From assembly GCA_964556895.1 (NCBI GenBank), contig CAZKYC010000070.1:1-25128 (forward strand): a stretch of DNA of 25,128 nucleotides, in the 5' to 3' direction. A program made the translations under genes and the position numbers. The DNA comes from Hinthialibacter sp964556895. GTDB lineage: Bacteria; Hinthialibacterota; Hinthialibacteria; Hinthialibacterales; Hinthialibacteraceae. Of the stretch, positions 15,072-24,300 are shown in pieces (the first letter of the stretch is position 1; each line of letters opens with the position of its first letter). A model generated the notes under the pieces. The model was not told where the DNA came from and did not search any database. It worked only from the letters and a program-made list of their open reading frames with translations.

Positions 15072-16193
15072 ATGAAAACGATACAAACCCTACCTATACT
15101 TTTGGCAAGTTTCTTTTTATGCGCCGCCGCCCAAAGCGAAACTGTCTCAACGCCGCTGTTCAACGGATCAGACTTGTCAGGCTGGACGGTGATGGGGACG
15201 CCGGGCGCGTTTGACGTCAAAAAAGGCGCGATTTACACCACCGGAAAAAAACCCTATCCGTCTTGGCTGCGCAGCGATAAGCAATACGAGAACTTCATTC
15301 TAGAATTTGAATACAACACCGAAGGCTGGTATGAAGGCGGCGTGTTGATTCACGCGCCCGAGCATGGGCCGTTATCTAACCTGGGCTTCAAACTTCACCT
15401 GCGCCACGACCAAAAGGCGTATGGGGTTCGCTCACCCGGCGCGATTTATAACGCCGCCGCTCCGCTCGCCGTCGCCAATAAGCCTTCAGGCCAATGGAAC
15501 CACTGTAAGATTGAATGCAACTGGCCCACGCTCAAAGTCTATCTCAACGAGACGCTGGTTCATGATATCAACATGAATGAAAATGAACGGTTCGCCCATC
15601 GCGTGAGGCGGGGCTATCTTGGGCTCGAAAACCTGGGCTGCCGGGCGTATTTCAGACACATCACCATCCAAACGCTGCCTGATCGTGAAGACTGGGTGAA
15701 TTTGTTTGAGGGCGATATCAGCGACTTTCGCCATGTTAAGAAAACTCAGTGGGAGCTAAATAACTCCATCCTGACTGGAAAAATTCATGACGGGTTTACA
15801 TTTACCAAACGGTCATTCAAACCGCCGTATGAGTTTCAAGTGTGGGTCAAGACCGAAACCAACGGCAACGGCGGCCTTCACTTTCACGCCAATGAAGACA
15901 GCACGGGCATTGAAATTCAAATGTACAACGCGCCAAATTCAACCAACCCGACCGGCAGCCTCTATAACATCGCCTATGCGCAATCGGTTGAGAGCAAAGA
16001 CAACGAGTGGTTTCTCATTCAACTGTTTACCCATCAATCAAACGCCGTGGTGTTTGTGAATGGGACAAAAGTCTGTGAAACCGACAAATTGTCTCCGCCC
16101 TATGAAGGCGCGGTCGGCTTTCAACAACACACCGAAGGCGCTGTGATTCACTACAAAGGCGCACGCATCAAACCGACCACTTGGTTTGATTAA
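15072..16193 (+). CDS. Exported protein with two DUF1080 (3-keto-disaccharide hydrolase-like) domains
   Basis: The 373-residue protein has a signal peptide (about 1-20, LLASFFLCAAA-QSE). Two concanavalin-like DUF1080 jelly rolls follow. The first (about 26-205) opens with the family motif LFNGSDLSGW and includes EGGVLIHAPEHG; the second (about 208-370) opens with VNLFEGDISDFRHV and includes GNGGLHFHANED. DUF1080 members include enzymes that split 3-keto-glycosides after an oxidoreductase has oxidised the sugar. That gives a possible link to the Gfo/Idh/MocA protein at 7386-8612, but the genes are far apart and the link is inference. Proteins of the family usually have one such domain of about 200 residues; here two are fused. 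AAAGG lies shortly before the ATG. It is the third gene of a plus-strand run after the unknown pair. Confidence 0.85.
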   Translation: MKTIQTLPILLASFFLCAAAQSETVSTPLFNGSDLSGWTVMGTPGAFDVKKGAIYTTGKKPYPSWLRSDKQYENFILEFEYNTEGWYEGGVLIHAPEHGPLSNLGFKLHLRHDQKAYGVRSPGAIYNAAAPLAVANKPSGQWNHCKIECNWPTLKVYLNETLVHDINMNENERFAHRVRRGYLGLENLGCRAYFRHITIQTLPDREDWVNLFEGDISDFRHVKKTQWELNNSILTGKIHDGFTFTKRSFKPPYEFQVWVKTETNGNGGLHFHANEDSTGIEIQMYNAPNSTNPTGSLYNIAYAQSVESKDNEWFLIQLFTHQSNAVVFVNGTKVCETDKLSPPYEGAVGFQQHTEGAVIHYKGARIKPTTWFD

Positions 16194-16205
16194 ACCCAAT
16201 CTTCA

Positions 16206-16235
16206 TTGTTCCATTTTCCCGCTTGCGAGTATAAT
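16206..16235 (+). promoter_or_regulatory. Candidate promoter of the GT-C gene
   Basis: TTGTTC (16206-16211), an 18-base spacer and a perfect TATAAT (16230-16235) lie just after the DUF1080 stop codon. Transcription would begin near 16242, too close to ATG 16248 for a normal leader. That favours the TTG start at 16281. Confidence 0.45.
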
Positions 16236-16268
16236 GTAGTCTTGGTCATGCCAGGCCAATTTCATACG

Positions 16269-16283
16269 CAGGGACCAATCTTG
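16269..16283 (+). promoter_or_regulatory. Ribosome-binding site favouring a TTG start
   Basis: CAGGGA (16269-16274) stands six bases before TTG 16281-16283. The upstream ATG at 16248 has no Shine-Dalgarno-like sequence. The arrangement resembles the AGGGAC-then-TTG start of the LptD-like gene. Confidence 0.5.
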
Positions 16284-18029
16284 AGCCAACTCATCACGAC
16301 AATCAAACAGGCGTTAACACAGATCAAACCCATGCGGGCGGCGGCCGGCCTGACGGTCGCCCACTTGTTGTTTCAATTGTTCTTTTATTTTCCCGTCTCG
16401 TTTGGGCCCGACGCCAACGGCTATCTGATTCAGGCGCGCCTTTTGGTTGACGAAGGCCAGACCTGGTTTGAACGCGAGTCGCCCCTACAGTTTGTTTCGC
16501 CTCACTGGCTCGAAATCGAACCCGACCGCTTTTATAGCCGCTACCCGCCTGGCTATTCATTGATTCAGGCGGTGGTTTACGCCGTGGGCGGAATTCACGC
16601 GACGCCGCTAATCAATATCGTGTTCACTTCGCTCAGTGTGTTGTTGGTCTTTTTGGTTGGACGCGAATGGGCCGGAGAGCGTTGGGGGCTGGCGGCCGCC
16701 CTATTGATGGCGGCGAACCCGACCGCCAATTCATGGGCGATGATGGGCGATACTCACCCTGCGATCGCCTTCTTTTTGTTGGCGGGGCTGTATTGCCTGC
16801 TTCGATGGAGGCGAACGTCGTCGATGATGTTCGCCGCCCTAGCGGGATTGTGTTTGGGATACATCCCTACCATGCACCTCGCCGAAGCGCTCTATTCGGT
16901 CGGCATTGTTTTGTTCTTACTACTTACGTTACGGCGCGAACCAAACAAATGGCCGTCAGCGCTGGTTTGTTGTGTTTGCGCGGCCCTGCCGATGATCGGG
17001 TTGTTGGCCTTCAATCAAGCCGTGTTTGGCGACTTTTGGCGCAACGGCTATGACCTGGGGTTTCCTCTTTTTTCGGTTCATTACTTTTTCAACAAGTTGA
17101 TCCCTTATTTTTTCTTGCAAGCGGCTTCTGGATTGTATTTATTTTTCTTGTTTGGCGCCATTCAACTGGTGCGGTTGGTTATCAACCAAGAGACGCGGGA
17201 TATCGGGATTACTCTCTTGGGTATTATGGTTCCGGTTTCGTTGCTTTATACCAGTTACTTTTTCTTTGACGGGCCGATGCGGTTTTTTTTACCGCTTTTT
17301 TATTTGTATGCCATTTTGGGCGTTTGGCTGGTAAACGACCTTGTGAAATGGCATCCCAGCGGCGTGTTGCCCACTGCTGTCATTTTACTGTTCGCCACCC
17401 TGTTGGCAGGACTGACAATGTCGTCATGGCGCTTGGCTGAATCATCTGTGAGCAACCGGGCGCTTCACAAAATTTCAAACGACACAATACGTTTTGTCGA
17501 AGAAGGTTCGGCCATTATTTCATCGACCCAAGTGTTGCAGCATCTGGATACATGCGGCCGCTGGAAATTGATTGACTTGATCTATGTCGACAAGACCATG
17601 TTTCCTACACCGCCAATGCCTGGCGGCCCTGATGGTGAATTTGACGGGCCAAAACCACTGGTTGTCCTGCATGACATGAGCGTCGTTGACCGCTATCAGA
17701 CAAACGATGACGGTTCTATGTCGAATGCCTTGCTGAATGACCTAATTGAATGGGGCGGGGAAACCGAATTTTATTATATTGGCGCCAAAGAACCAATAAT
17801 TGAGATTGTGAACAAAACCACGCGCGTTGACTATGAGATGGTACATGGGTTTGACTTCCCCGAAGTTCAACGCCAGCGACCTGGGGTTGCTCCTCCATTG
17901 CATCCTCAAAGAGGCCAAGAAAGGCCTGGAAGCCAGCCGCCCAGAGGGCCTGGAGGCAGACAACACCGATCCATGAATTTTATATATGGCCCTGACGACG
18001 CCATTCTAAAGATTCGAATTATAAATTAA
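16281..18029 (+). CDS. GT-C / PMT-type integral membrane glycosyltransferase-like protein
   Basis: From TTG 16281 the protein has 582 residues; ATG 16248 would add eleven. It resembles lipid-linked-sugar glycosyltransferases of the ArnT/PMT class: a first membrane helix, then a loop with GPDANGYLIQARLLVDEG (an acidic residue followed by a Tyr/Ala-rich stretch) and FYSRYPPGYSLIQAV, matching the Y-x-YPPG motif of that class. About ten to twelve membrane helices follow to about residue 385, then a soluble C-terminal domain. Such enzymes transfer a sugar from a polyprenyl phosphate to lipid A, protein or other envelope acceptors; the acceptor here is unknown. The C-terminal part contains a Pro/Arg/Gly-rich stretch encoded at about 17865-17973 with codon use unlike the rest. 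A terminator follows at 18064. Confidence 0.75.
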   Translation: MSQLITTIKQALTQIKPMRAAAGLTVAHLLFQLFFYFPVSFGPDANGYLIQARLLVDEGQTWFERESPLQFVSPHWLEIEPDRFYSRYPPGYSLIQAVVYAVGGIHATPLINIVFTSLSVLLVFLVGREWAGERWGLAAALLMAANPTANSWAMMGDTHPAIAFFLLAGLYCLLRWRRTSSMMFAALAGLCLGYIPTMHLAEALYSVGIVLFLLLTLRREPNKWPSALVCCVCAALPMIGLLAFNQAVFGDFWRNGYDLGFPLFSVHYFFNKLIPYFFLQAASGLYLFFLFGAIQLVRLVINQETRDIGITLLGIMVPVSLLYTSYFFFDGPMRFFLPLFYLYAILGVWLVNDLVKWHPSGVLPTAVILLFATLLAGLTMSSWRLAESSVSNRALHKISNDTIRFVEEGSAIISSTQVLQHLDTCGRWKLIDLIYVDKTMFPTPPMPGGPDGEFDGPKPLVVLHDMSVVDRYQTNDDGSMSNALLNDLIEWGGETEFYYIGAKEPIIEIVNKTTRVDYEMVHGFDFPEVQRQRPGVAPPLHPQRGQERPGSQPPRGPGGRQHRSMNFIYGPDDAILKIRIIN

Positions 18030-18427
18030 CGTCGCAAGGTTGGTCCAAATGATTGATTGACCAAAGAAGTGTACAATAGCGCTTCTTGCTTTTTCAAATG
18101 GACCAATGATGCTGAATGTAGAGACAATTTGGCGAGCGGCCCTAAATCACGACTGCTTTCAAACTCAACCGCTTTGGTCGTCTGAAGAACCAGGCAATAA
18201 AAAAGCCAAGCCTGCTTGCGCATCTCGTATGTTGCCGAAGTCGGCGTCTGTCTTTCTCAACTTGCTCGTTGAGGCGCACTATGGTTTGTATGTCAGCAAC
18301 CGCGACAATGACGCAACTAGAGTCTTTGCCGAAAAGCGAGGTTTTTTACTGCCACAGTCTGACAAATCCCCCCTGGCGCCATCGGCGCCTTCTCTGTTAG
18401 AAACGAGGGGCCTGATTGATCTTCAAA
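18030..18427. other. Convergent intergenic region (398 bases)
   Basis: This lies between the 3' ends of the GT-C gene (plus) and the second sulfatase (minus). It contains a candidate terminator (18064-18092), an 8-base inverted repeat TTGGTCCA / TGGACCAA around it (18040-18047 and 18099-18106) and a GGCGCC ATC GGCGCC dyad (about 18375-18389). A 121-codon plus-strand frame at 18106-18471 runs through it and into the sulfatase, but it has no recognisable domain and is probably not a gene. Confidence 0.45.
18064..18092 (+). terminator. Candidate terminator of the GT-C gene
   Basis: Stem AAGAAGTG / CGCTTCTT (18064-18071 and 18080-18087, one G-T pair, loop of eight) is followed by GCTTTTTC on the plus strand. 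It begins 35 bases past the stop codon at 18029. Confidence 0.45.
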
Positions 18428-20023
18428 CTAATCCACCGGGGCGCTGCCCCACCAGTCTTCGCCCGGCTTAAAGTCTTCGTGTAAATAACTGGCATGGCGC
18501 TCTTCGAGCTGCTTTTTATTGGATGTGCGCTGCATAGTCAGATAGTCGTCTTTCTTCTTTGGGTCGTGCAGCGGGTCTTTCGTCGGAAACTTGGCGTTAG
18601 TCTCTTTCAGCCATTGTTTGAGTTTCGCGAGCATGGTCTTAGCGCGCCCAGGGTGATCTTCAATAATATCGTTGTGTTCGCCAATGTCGGTTTTGAGGTT
18701 ATAGAGTTCGCTATGCAGGTCTTCGTGGTAATAAATCAACTTCCATTCGTCTTCCATAATGATCGACGATGGATCGCCGCCCTGGTTGCCATAATGGGGG
18801 TAATGCCAGAACAGTGGCCGCTCGTTGATCGTCTTGCCTTTCAACACCGGGACCAAACTCACGCCGTCAACCTGTTGTTGTTTTGGCACAGGAACGCCAG
18901 CGAGGTCTAACAGCGTCGGGTACCAGTCGATGCCGTTGGCGGGAACATCCGTCTCTGAATTGGGCGTAGTTACGCCGGGCGCATAGAGGTAAAACGGTTC
19001 GCGGACGCCGCCTTCCCACTGGCGGCCCTTGCCGCCGCGGTAGGGCAGATTGCTGGTCGAGAAGGCGTCGCCTGAGGATACGCCGCCATTGTCAGAGGTG
19101 AAGCAAATAATGGTGTTGTCGGTGAGTTTGTGTTCGTCGAGTTTGTCTAACACCAGGCCGACGGCGTCGTCCATCGCCTCGATCATGCCCGCGTAGATGG
19201 GGCAGTCTTGGATCTGGCGTACGGAGAGTTTTCGGTCAAAGAGAAAGCGGTCGCCCGAATGGCCTTTCGCGGCCGCCTTGTCGCGATATTTTTTCCACAG
19301 CGCTTTGGTGGTCTGAATGGGCGCGTGGACGGTATAAAAAGAGAGATACGCCAGAAACGGCTTGTCTTTGTGGCCTTCAATAAAATCAGCGGTCTCGCGC
19401 CCCAGACGCAAGGTAAGCGACTCGCCGTCGGGGCCGTCTTCGAGGTTGGGGTTTTTGTAGGGAGAGAAAAACCCGCCGTGCGGCGAGCCGACGTCCCACC
19501 CGCCTTTGTTAATCATAAAGCCGTGGTCTTTGGGCCATGAGCCTTTGCCGCCCAGGTGCCACTTGCCCGCGAAGAAGGTTTGATAGCCCGCGTCTTTGAG
19601 GGCTTCGGCCATCGTGATCTCAGAGGCGCGCAAGTTGCGGTCATACGCAGGCGGCAAGTGGCTGTCATGGCGCTTGGAGTTGCGCCATTCTTCGCCCGAG
19701 CGGTCGCCGATCCAGGTGGTGATGCCATGATTGACTGGATACTTGCCGGTCAACACTGACGCGCGCGACGGGCTGCACACCTGGCAAGACGCATAGCCGC
19801 GGTTGAACTTCATCCCCATGCGCGAGATGCGGTCAATGTTGGGGCTTTTATAGAAAGTCGAACCTTCGTTGCTCAAATCTTTAATGCCCAGGTCGTCGGC
19901 GAGGATAAAAACAATATTGGGGCGGGATTTTGCGTCAGCGGTTGTTGAAAATTGCGATGCGCCCATCGCGCCCAATGCGGTCGCTGAAAGTTGAATCATT
20001 CGCCTGCGGGTGATTGTGTTCAT
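18428..20023 (-). CDS. Tat-exported sulfatase, canonical Cys-type
   Basis: The 531-residue sulfatase has a twin-arginine signal (TRRRMIQLSATALGA, residues 5-19). It carries the full catalytic set: metal ligands ILADDLG (Asp43, Asp44) and SDNGG (Asp311, Asn312), the formylglycine motif C83-S-P-S-R87 within VCSPSRASVLTG, GKWHLGG (Lys154, His156), and His233 in YTVHAP. The C-terminal region includes WHYPHYGNQGGDPS and the usual ELYNLKTDIGEHNDI stretch. It hydrolyses a sulfate ester, most likely on a polysaccharide; the exact linkage cannot be read from sequence. Maturation needs Cys-to-formylglycine conversion, available from the radical SAM enzyme at 12045-13355. AGGAG lies seven bases before the ATG. 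The gene is divergent from the efflux operon. Confidence 0.93.
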   Translation of the reverse strand: MNTITRRRMIQLSATALGAMGASQFSTTADAKSRPNIVFILADDLGIKDLSNEGSTFYKSPNIDRISRMGMKFNRGYASCQVCSPSRASVLTGKYPVNHGITTWIGDRSGEEWRNSKRHDSHLPPAYDRNLRASEITMAEALKDAGYQTFFAGKWHLGGKGSWPKDHGFMINKGGWDVGSPHGGFFSPYKNPNLEDGPDGESLTLRLGRETADFIEGHKDKPFLAYLSFYTVHAPIQTTKALWKKYRDKAAAKGHSGDRFLFDRKLSVRQIQDCPIYAGMIEAMDDAVGLVLDKLDEHKLTDNTIICFTSDNGGVSSGDAFSTSNLPYRGGKGRQWEGGVREPFYLYAPGVTTPNSETDVPANGIDWYPTLLDLAGVPVPKQQQVDGVSLVPVLKGKTINERPLFWHYPHYGNQGGDPSSIIMEDEWKLIYYHEDLHSELYNLKTDIGEHNDIIEDHPGRAKTMLAKLKQWLKETNAKFPTKDPLHDPKKKDDYLTMQRTSNKKQLEERHASYLHEDFKPGEDWWGSAPVD

Positions 20024-20138
20024 CCCAATTCTCCTAGACTAAGGTAGCGCTACCCACCAACTATTTGTAAGATAGAGCGTGAGGCGCAAAAGACATCATT
20101 GACGCTATGTAATCTAGCATAAATCAGACGCAATTTCG

Positions 20139-20154
20139 ATGCAACATTATGCAT
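20139..20154. promoter_or_regulatory. Possible operator ahead of the efflux operon
   Basis: A small dyad ATGCA-N6-TGCAT (20139-20143 and 20150-20154) lies about 57 bases upstream of the efflux operon's first ATG, in the 187-base gap shared with the divergent sulfatase. A -35-like TTGACG (20099-20104) lies upstream, but its spacing to TAAATC is only 15. No regulator gene adjoins, so this is a guess from symmetry. Confidence 0.2.
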
Positions 20155-20210
20155 AGAGCGCACGACTAAGACACATTCACTGTATTGAACCGTTGGCTGG
20201 AAGAAGAACC

Positions 20211-21320
20211 ATGCGATCTCGCCTATTTACGTTCATTGTATTCATCGGTGTAATCGGCGCTCTCATTTTCAATTGGGATTACCTCAACCAACAGCTGTTC
20301 GCCCAGCCCGCCGTCCCCGAACGGCCGCAAAACGCTGGCGCCGCGCCCACCGTAAGAGTCATTACTACGCCCGTATTAATGACCGCCAACGACCGGGTGT
20401 TTGAAGCGATGGGCTCTGGCCGCGCCAAACAATCCGTTGGAATCTACCCTGCCGTGTCTGATGAAATTACCGCCATGTATTTTGGCGCAGGGGACAAAGT
20501 GAAAGCCGGACAACTGCTGGTCCAGCTCGACGACCGCCAGGAACAGCTCGCCGTCAAGCTCGCCCAGGTCAGGCTCAAAGACGCCAAAAGCCTGCTCAAC
20601 CGCTACCAATTGGCGGTCAAAGACGGCGCCGTGCCCGAAAGCGAGGTCGACTCGGCCCGCGCCGCTGTCGACGTCGCCGAAGTCAATTTAGAACAAGCCA
20701 AACTCGATATTGACGAACACCAGATTCTCGCGCCGTTTGACGGCGTGGTTGGCATTCCTCAGGTCGACCCGGGCGAACGCGTCGGCCCCAACACCCTGAT
20801 CACCAACATAGACGACCGCTCGATTCTTCATGTTGATTTTGAAGTGCCTGAAGTGTTGGCGGTCAACCTCACCAACAAAAATCTCATCACCGCCCAATCC
20901 CCGGCGTTTCTCAACAAAACGTTTTCAGGGTCAATCGAGGCTCTCGAAAGCCGGGTCGACCGCCAAAAGCGCACCATCCTGGCCCGCGCCAGCATTCGCA
21001 ATCAAGACGACCTGCTACGCCCCGGCATGTCGTTTATGGCCCGCTTAGAGATTCCCGGCAAGATCTACCCCACCGTCCCTGAGATTTCGCTGCAATGGGG
21101 CCGCGACGGCTCGTTTGTGTGGGTGGTTCGCGACAACAAAGCCGAGCGCATCCCCGTCAAAGTTGTCGCCCGCACCGCCGGCGACGTATTGACCGAAGGC
21201 GACATCAACGGCGACGACCAGGTTGTGGTCGAGGGCCTGCAACGCCTCCAGCCGGGGCGCGAAGTCATCATATCAGGCTCATTCAAACGCGACGATACTC
21301 TGAGCGAGGCCAGTCAATGA
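20211..21320 (+). CDS. RND efflux membrane fusion protein (HlyD/AcrA-like)
   Basis: From ATG 20211 the protein has 369 residues. GGAAGA lies just ahead of the ATG; a TTG at 20193 would add six residues but has no better site. An N-terminal membrane segment (about 4-21, LFTFIVFIGVIGALIF) anchors it. The order is then first lipoyl half (about 70-105, ending KVKAGQLLVQLDDRQEQ), an alpha-helical hairpin (about 105-165), second lipoyl half (about 165-195, ILAPFDGVVG), beta-barrel (about 200-280) and membrane-proximal domain. It bridges the inner-membrane pump and the outer-membrane channel. Its stop overlaps the pump start by ATGA (21317-21320). Confidence 0.92.
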   Translation: MRSRLFTFIVFIGVIGALIFNWDYLNQQLFAQPAVPERPQNAGAAPTVRVITTPVLMTANDRVFEAMGSGRAKQSVGIYPAVSDEITAMYFGAGDKVKAGQLLVQLDDRQEQLAVKLAQVRLKDAKSLLNRYQLAVKDGAVPESEVDSARAAVDVAEVNLEQAKLDIDEHQILAPFDGVVGIPQVDPGERVGPNTLITNIDDRSILHVDFEVPEVLAVNLTNKNLITAQSPAFLNKTFSGSIEALESRVDRQKRTILARASIRNQDDLLRPGMSFMARLEIPGKIYPTVPEISLQWGRDGSFVWVVRDNKAERIPVKVVARTAGDVLTEGDINGDDQVVVEGLQRLQPGREVIISGSFKRDDTLSEASQ

Positions 21321-24300
21321 GCCGCGCGGCGGGTTCGTTTATCGCCCTTGGCGTTCGCCGCCCCGTCATGGTGGTGGTGATGAACCTGTTGATCATCCTC
21401 GCCGGGGTCGCCGCGTTCATGGGCGTTGATGTGAGAGAGCTGCCCAACGTTGACACGCCCTTTGTCTCCGTACGCGCGACCTACGAAGGCGCCTCGCCCG
21501 AGACCATGGACGCCGAAGTCACCAGCATCCTCGAAGGCGCCATCGCCCGCGTGCCCGGCGTGAAGACCATCCGCGCGTCGAGTGAAGAAAACTATTGCCG
21601 CGTCTTTATCGAATTTCAGCCGAACATTGATATCGACGTCGCCGCCAATGACGTGCGCGAAGCCATCAGCCGACGCCAGCGCGAGCTGCCCGAAGAGATC
21701 GAAAATTTTTATGTCGTCAAAGCCGACAGCGACGCCGACGCCATCGTCGAACTCTCGGTCTATAGTGACAGCCTCTCTCAAGAAGAGCTCGCCAAACAAG
21801 TCGAGAAAGACATCTCGCCCCATTTTCTGTCGATCCCCGGCGTCGCCGACGTAGTTCTCTATGGCGAACAACAGCGGGTGATGCGCGTCTTGCTTGACCC
21901 GGCGCGTCTGGCCGGATTGCGCGTCTCGGTCAGTGAAGTGATTAACACCCTGCGAAACGCCCGGCTTGATGTGCCGGCGGGCAGCTATGAATCTGAAGAC
22001 CAAGAACTCATCGTCCGGGCGGAGGCGTCAGTCGTCCACCCCAAGCGCATCGAAGACCTTTATGTTCGCGATTCGGTCAGAATCGGCGATGTGGGGGTGG
22101 TGTTTGTTGCGCCCGAAGAAGCCGAAGACTATTCGATGTTGAATGGACGGGTGGTAGTCGGCATGGGCGTCATCCGCCAGCCTGGCTCAAATACCATCGC
22201 CATATCAAAAGCGGTCGACCAAAAAGTCGAAGAAATCAACGGCCGCGACAACGCCTTTCATCTCGCTATAACTTCAGACGACGCCATCTATATCGAAGGC
22301 GCGCTTAAAGAAGTTCTCTACACATTGATGATAGCGATTGGCATCGTTCTTGTCGTTATCGCCGTCTTTTTGGGCCGTTGGCGAACGACCTTGATTCCGG
22401 CGGTGACCATCCCCGTCTCAATCATCGGCACGGTGGCGTCGATTTGGCTGTTAGGCTTCTCGATAAACTTGTTGACATTGTTGGCGCTGGTGTTGGCGAC
22501 GGGGCTGATTGTTGATGACGCCATTGTCGTTCTCGAAAACATCCAGCGGCGGCGCCATCTCGGCTTAGACAAAATGGCGGCGGCGGTGTTGGGCGCGCAG
22601 CAAGTCTTTTTTGCGGTCATCGCCACCACGCTGGCGCTGGTGTCGGTGTTTTTGCCGATTGCGTTTTTGCCCAGCCGCACCGGACAACTCTTTCGCGAGT
22701 TTGGCTTGGTGTTGGCCGTTGCGGTCAGTATCAGTTCATTCGTCGCGCTGACCCTGTGCCCCATGATGGCGTCGCGCCTGCCCGACGCGTCTCAAAAAGG
22801 TTTCATCATGACGGGCGTCTTGGGCCTGCTCAGCAAGATCGGCGCAGGTTTGAGTTCCCTCTATTTTCAATCGTTGAAATGGTTTCTTCAGGTTCGCTAT
22901 GCGTCTCTCGTATTGGCGCTGGTGTTGGCCGGGTATGGCGCGGCCTGCTTTATGAACATCAACCAGGAACTTTTGCCCCAAGAAGACCGCGGTCTGCTCT
23001 ACATTATGGTGACCGGCCCCGACGGCGCGTCGTTATCTTACTCAGACCGCCAGGCCGAACAGGTCGAAGCCATTCTCTACCCCTACCAACAGGCTGGAAC
23101 CATCAAAGACATTTACACCACGGTCGGGCGCTTCGACAAAAACCGCGCCTTCATCAAAGCCACCCTCGTCCATTGGAGCGAACGCGACATCAGCCAACAG
23201 GCAATTGAAAAAGAAATCAATGAGAAGTTAGTTCAGTTACCAGGCGCGCAGGTCAGCATCTACCGAAGCAACAGCCTTGGCATTCGCGGGGCCGGCTCGG
23301 GCCTCAACATCGCCCTGACAGGAAACAATTACAACGAGATATTGAAAGTCGCCGAAAAATTCAAACTCGAGTTAGAAGCGCGTATGCCCATTCTCGATGA
23401 CGTGCGCATTCAATTCAACACCTCTCAACCCGAATTGTCATTTAACATCAACCGCGACCGCGTCAATGACCTTGATATCCCGCTTGAAGCCATTTCACAG
23501 ACGCTGCGAGTAATGGTTGACCGCTATGACGTGGTCGATTTGAACATCGCCGACGAAGCGGTGCCGATCATGTTGGGGTCGGTCCAAGGCGCGGCGGACG
23601 ACCCCGGCGATCTGCTCAACATTTTTATTCCAAGCCGCGACCGCGAGCTGGTTCCGCTCACCACGCTGGTTGACATCAAAGAAGCCGGCGTCGCCGCCCA
23701 ACTCGACCGACACGCCCAGCGCCGCGCCATTGAGTTAGACATCAACTTCCCCCCGGGCAACTCGCTGGGCGACATCGTCGCCCAAGTTCGCGAGATTGCG
23801 TATGAAACTCTGCCCAGCAATATCGGCATTCTGTTTCGCGGCGAGGCGGCCACGCTCAACGAAAACAATTACGAAGCGGCGGCGACCTTTCTCATCGCCA
23901 TCCTGGTCGTCTTTTTAGTGCTCGCCGCCCAGTTTGAATCCATCGCCAGCGCCCTGATTGTCATCTTCACCGTGCCCTTCGGGTTGGCCGCCGCGGTGTT
24001 TGCGTTGTCGATGTCAAACCAGACGCTGAATGTATATAGCCAGATTGGCCTGGTTATGTTGGTCGGGCTGATGACCAAAAACGCCATCCTGTTGGTCGAG
24101 TTTATGGACCAGCTGCGCGACCAAGGCCGCAGCGTCAACGACGCGATCTATGAAGGCATTCAAGTGCGGCTGCGCCCGGTGATGATGACTGTGTTATCGA
24201 CGGTGTTGGGCAGCCTGCCGCTCATTCTCAGCGAAGGCCCCGGCGCCGAAGCCCGCGCCGCCATCGGTTGGGTGGTATTTGGTGGATTGGGCCTGTCGTC

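Noticed and set aside
15026..15214. 62-codon plus-strand frame over the DUF1080 start
   Set aside because: It overlaps the signal peptide region of the DUF1080 gene in another frame and has no features of its own.
7386..16193. A single sugar-oxidation pathway linking the Gfo/Idh/MocA protein and the DUF1080 protein
   Set aside because: Such a pairing is known elsewhere, but here the genes lie about 6.5 kb apart on opposite strands in different transcripts, so a joint pathway is not supported by layout.
18106..18471. 121-codon plus-strand frame in the gap before the second sulfatase
   Set aside because: It has no good ribosome-binding site, no recognisable domain and mixed composition, and its end overlaps the sulfatase 3' end on the other strand. 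It is probably a chance frame.
21095..21316. Upstream extension of the RND pump reading frame
   Set aside because: The extension lies wholly inside the membrane fusion gene in another frame and gives an Arg-rich peptide. The ATGA overlap at 21317 and the helix right after it mark the true start.
21314..22003. 229-codon frame antisense to the RND pump gene
   Set aside because: It mirrors codons of the pump gene, is rich in His, Asp and Gly as such shadows are, and has no independent start signal.
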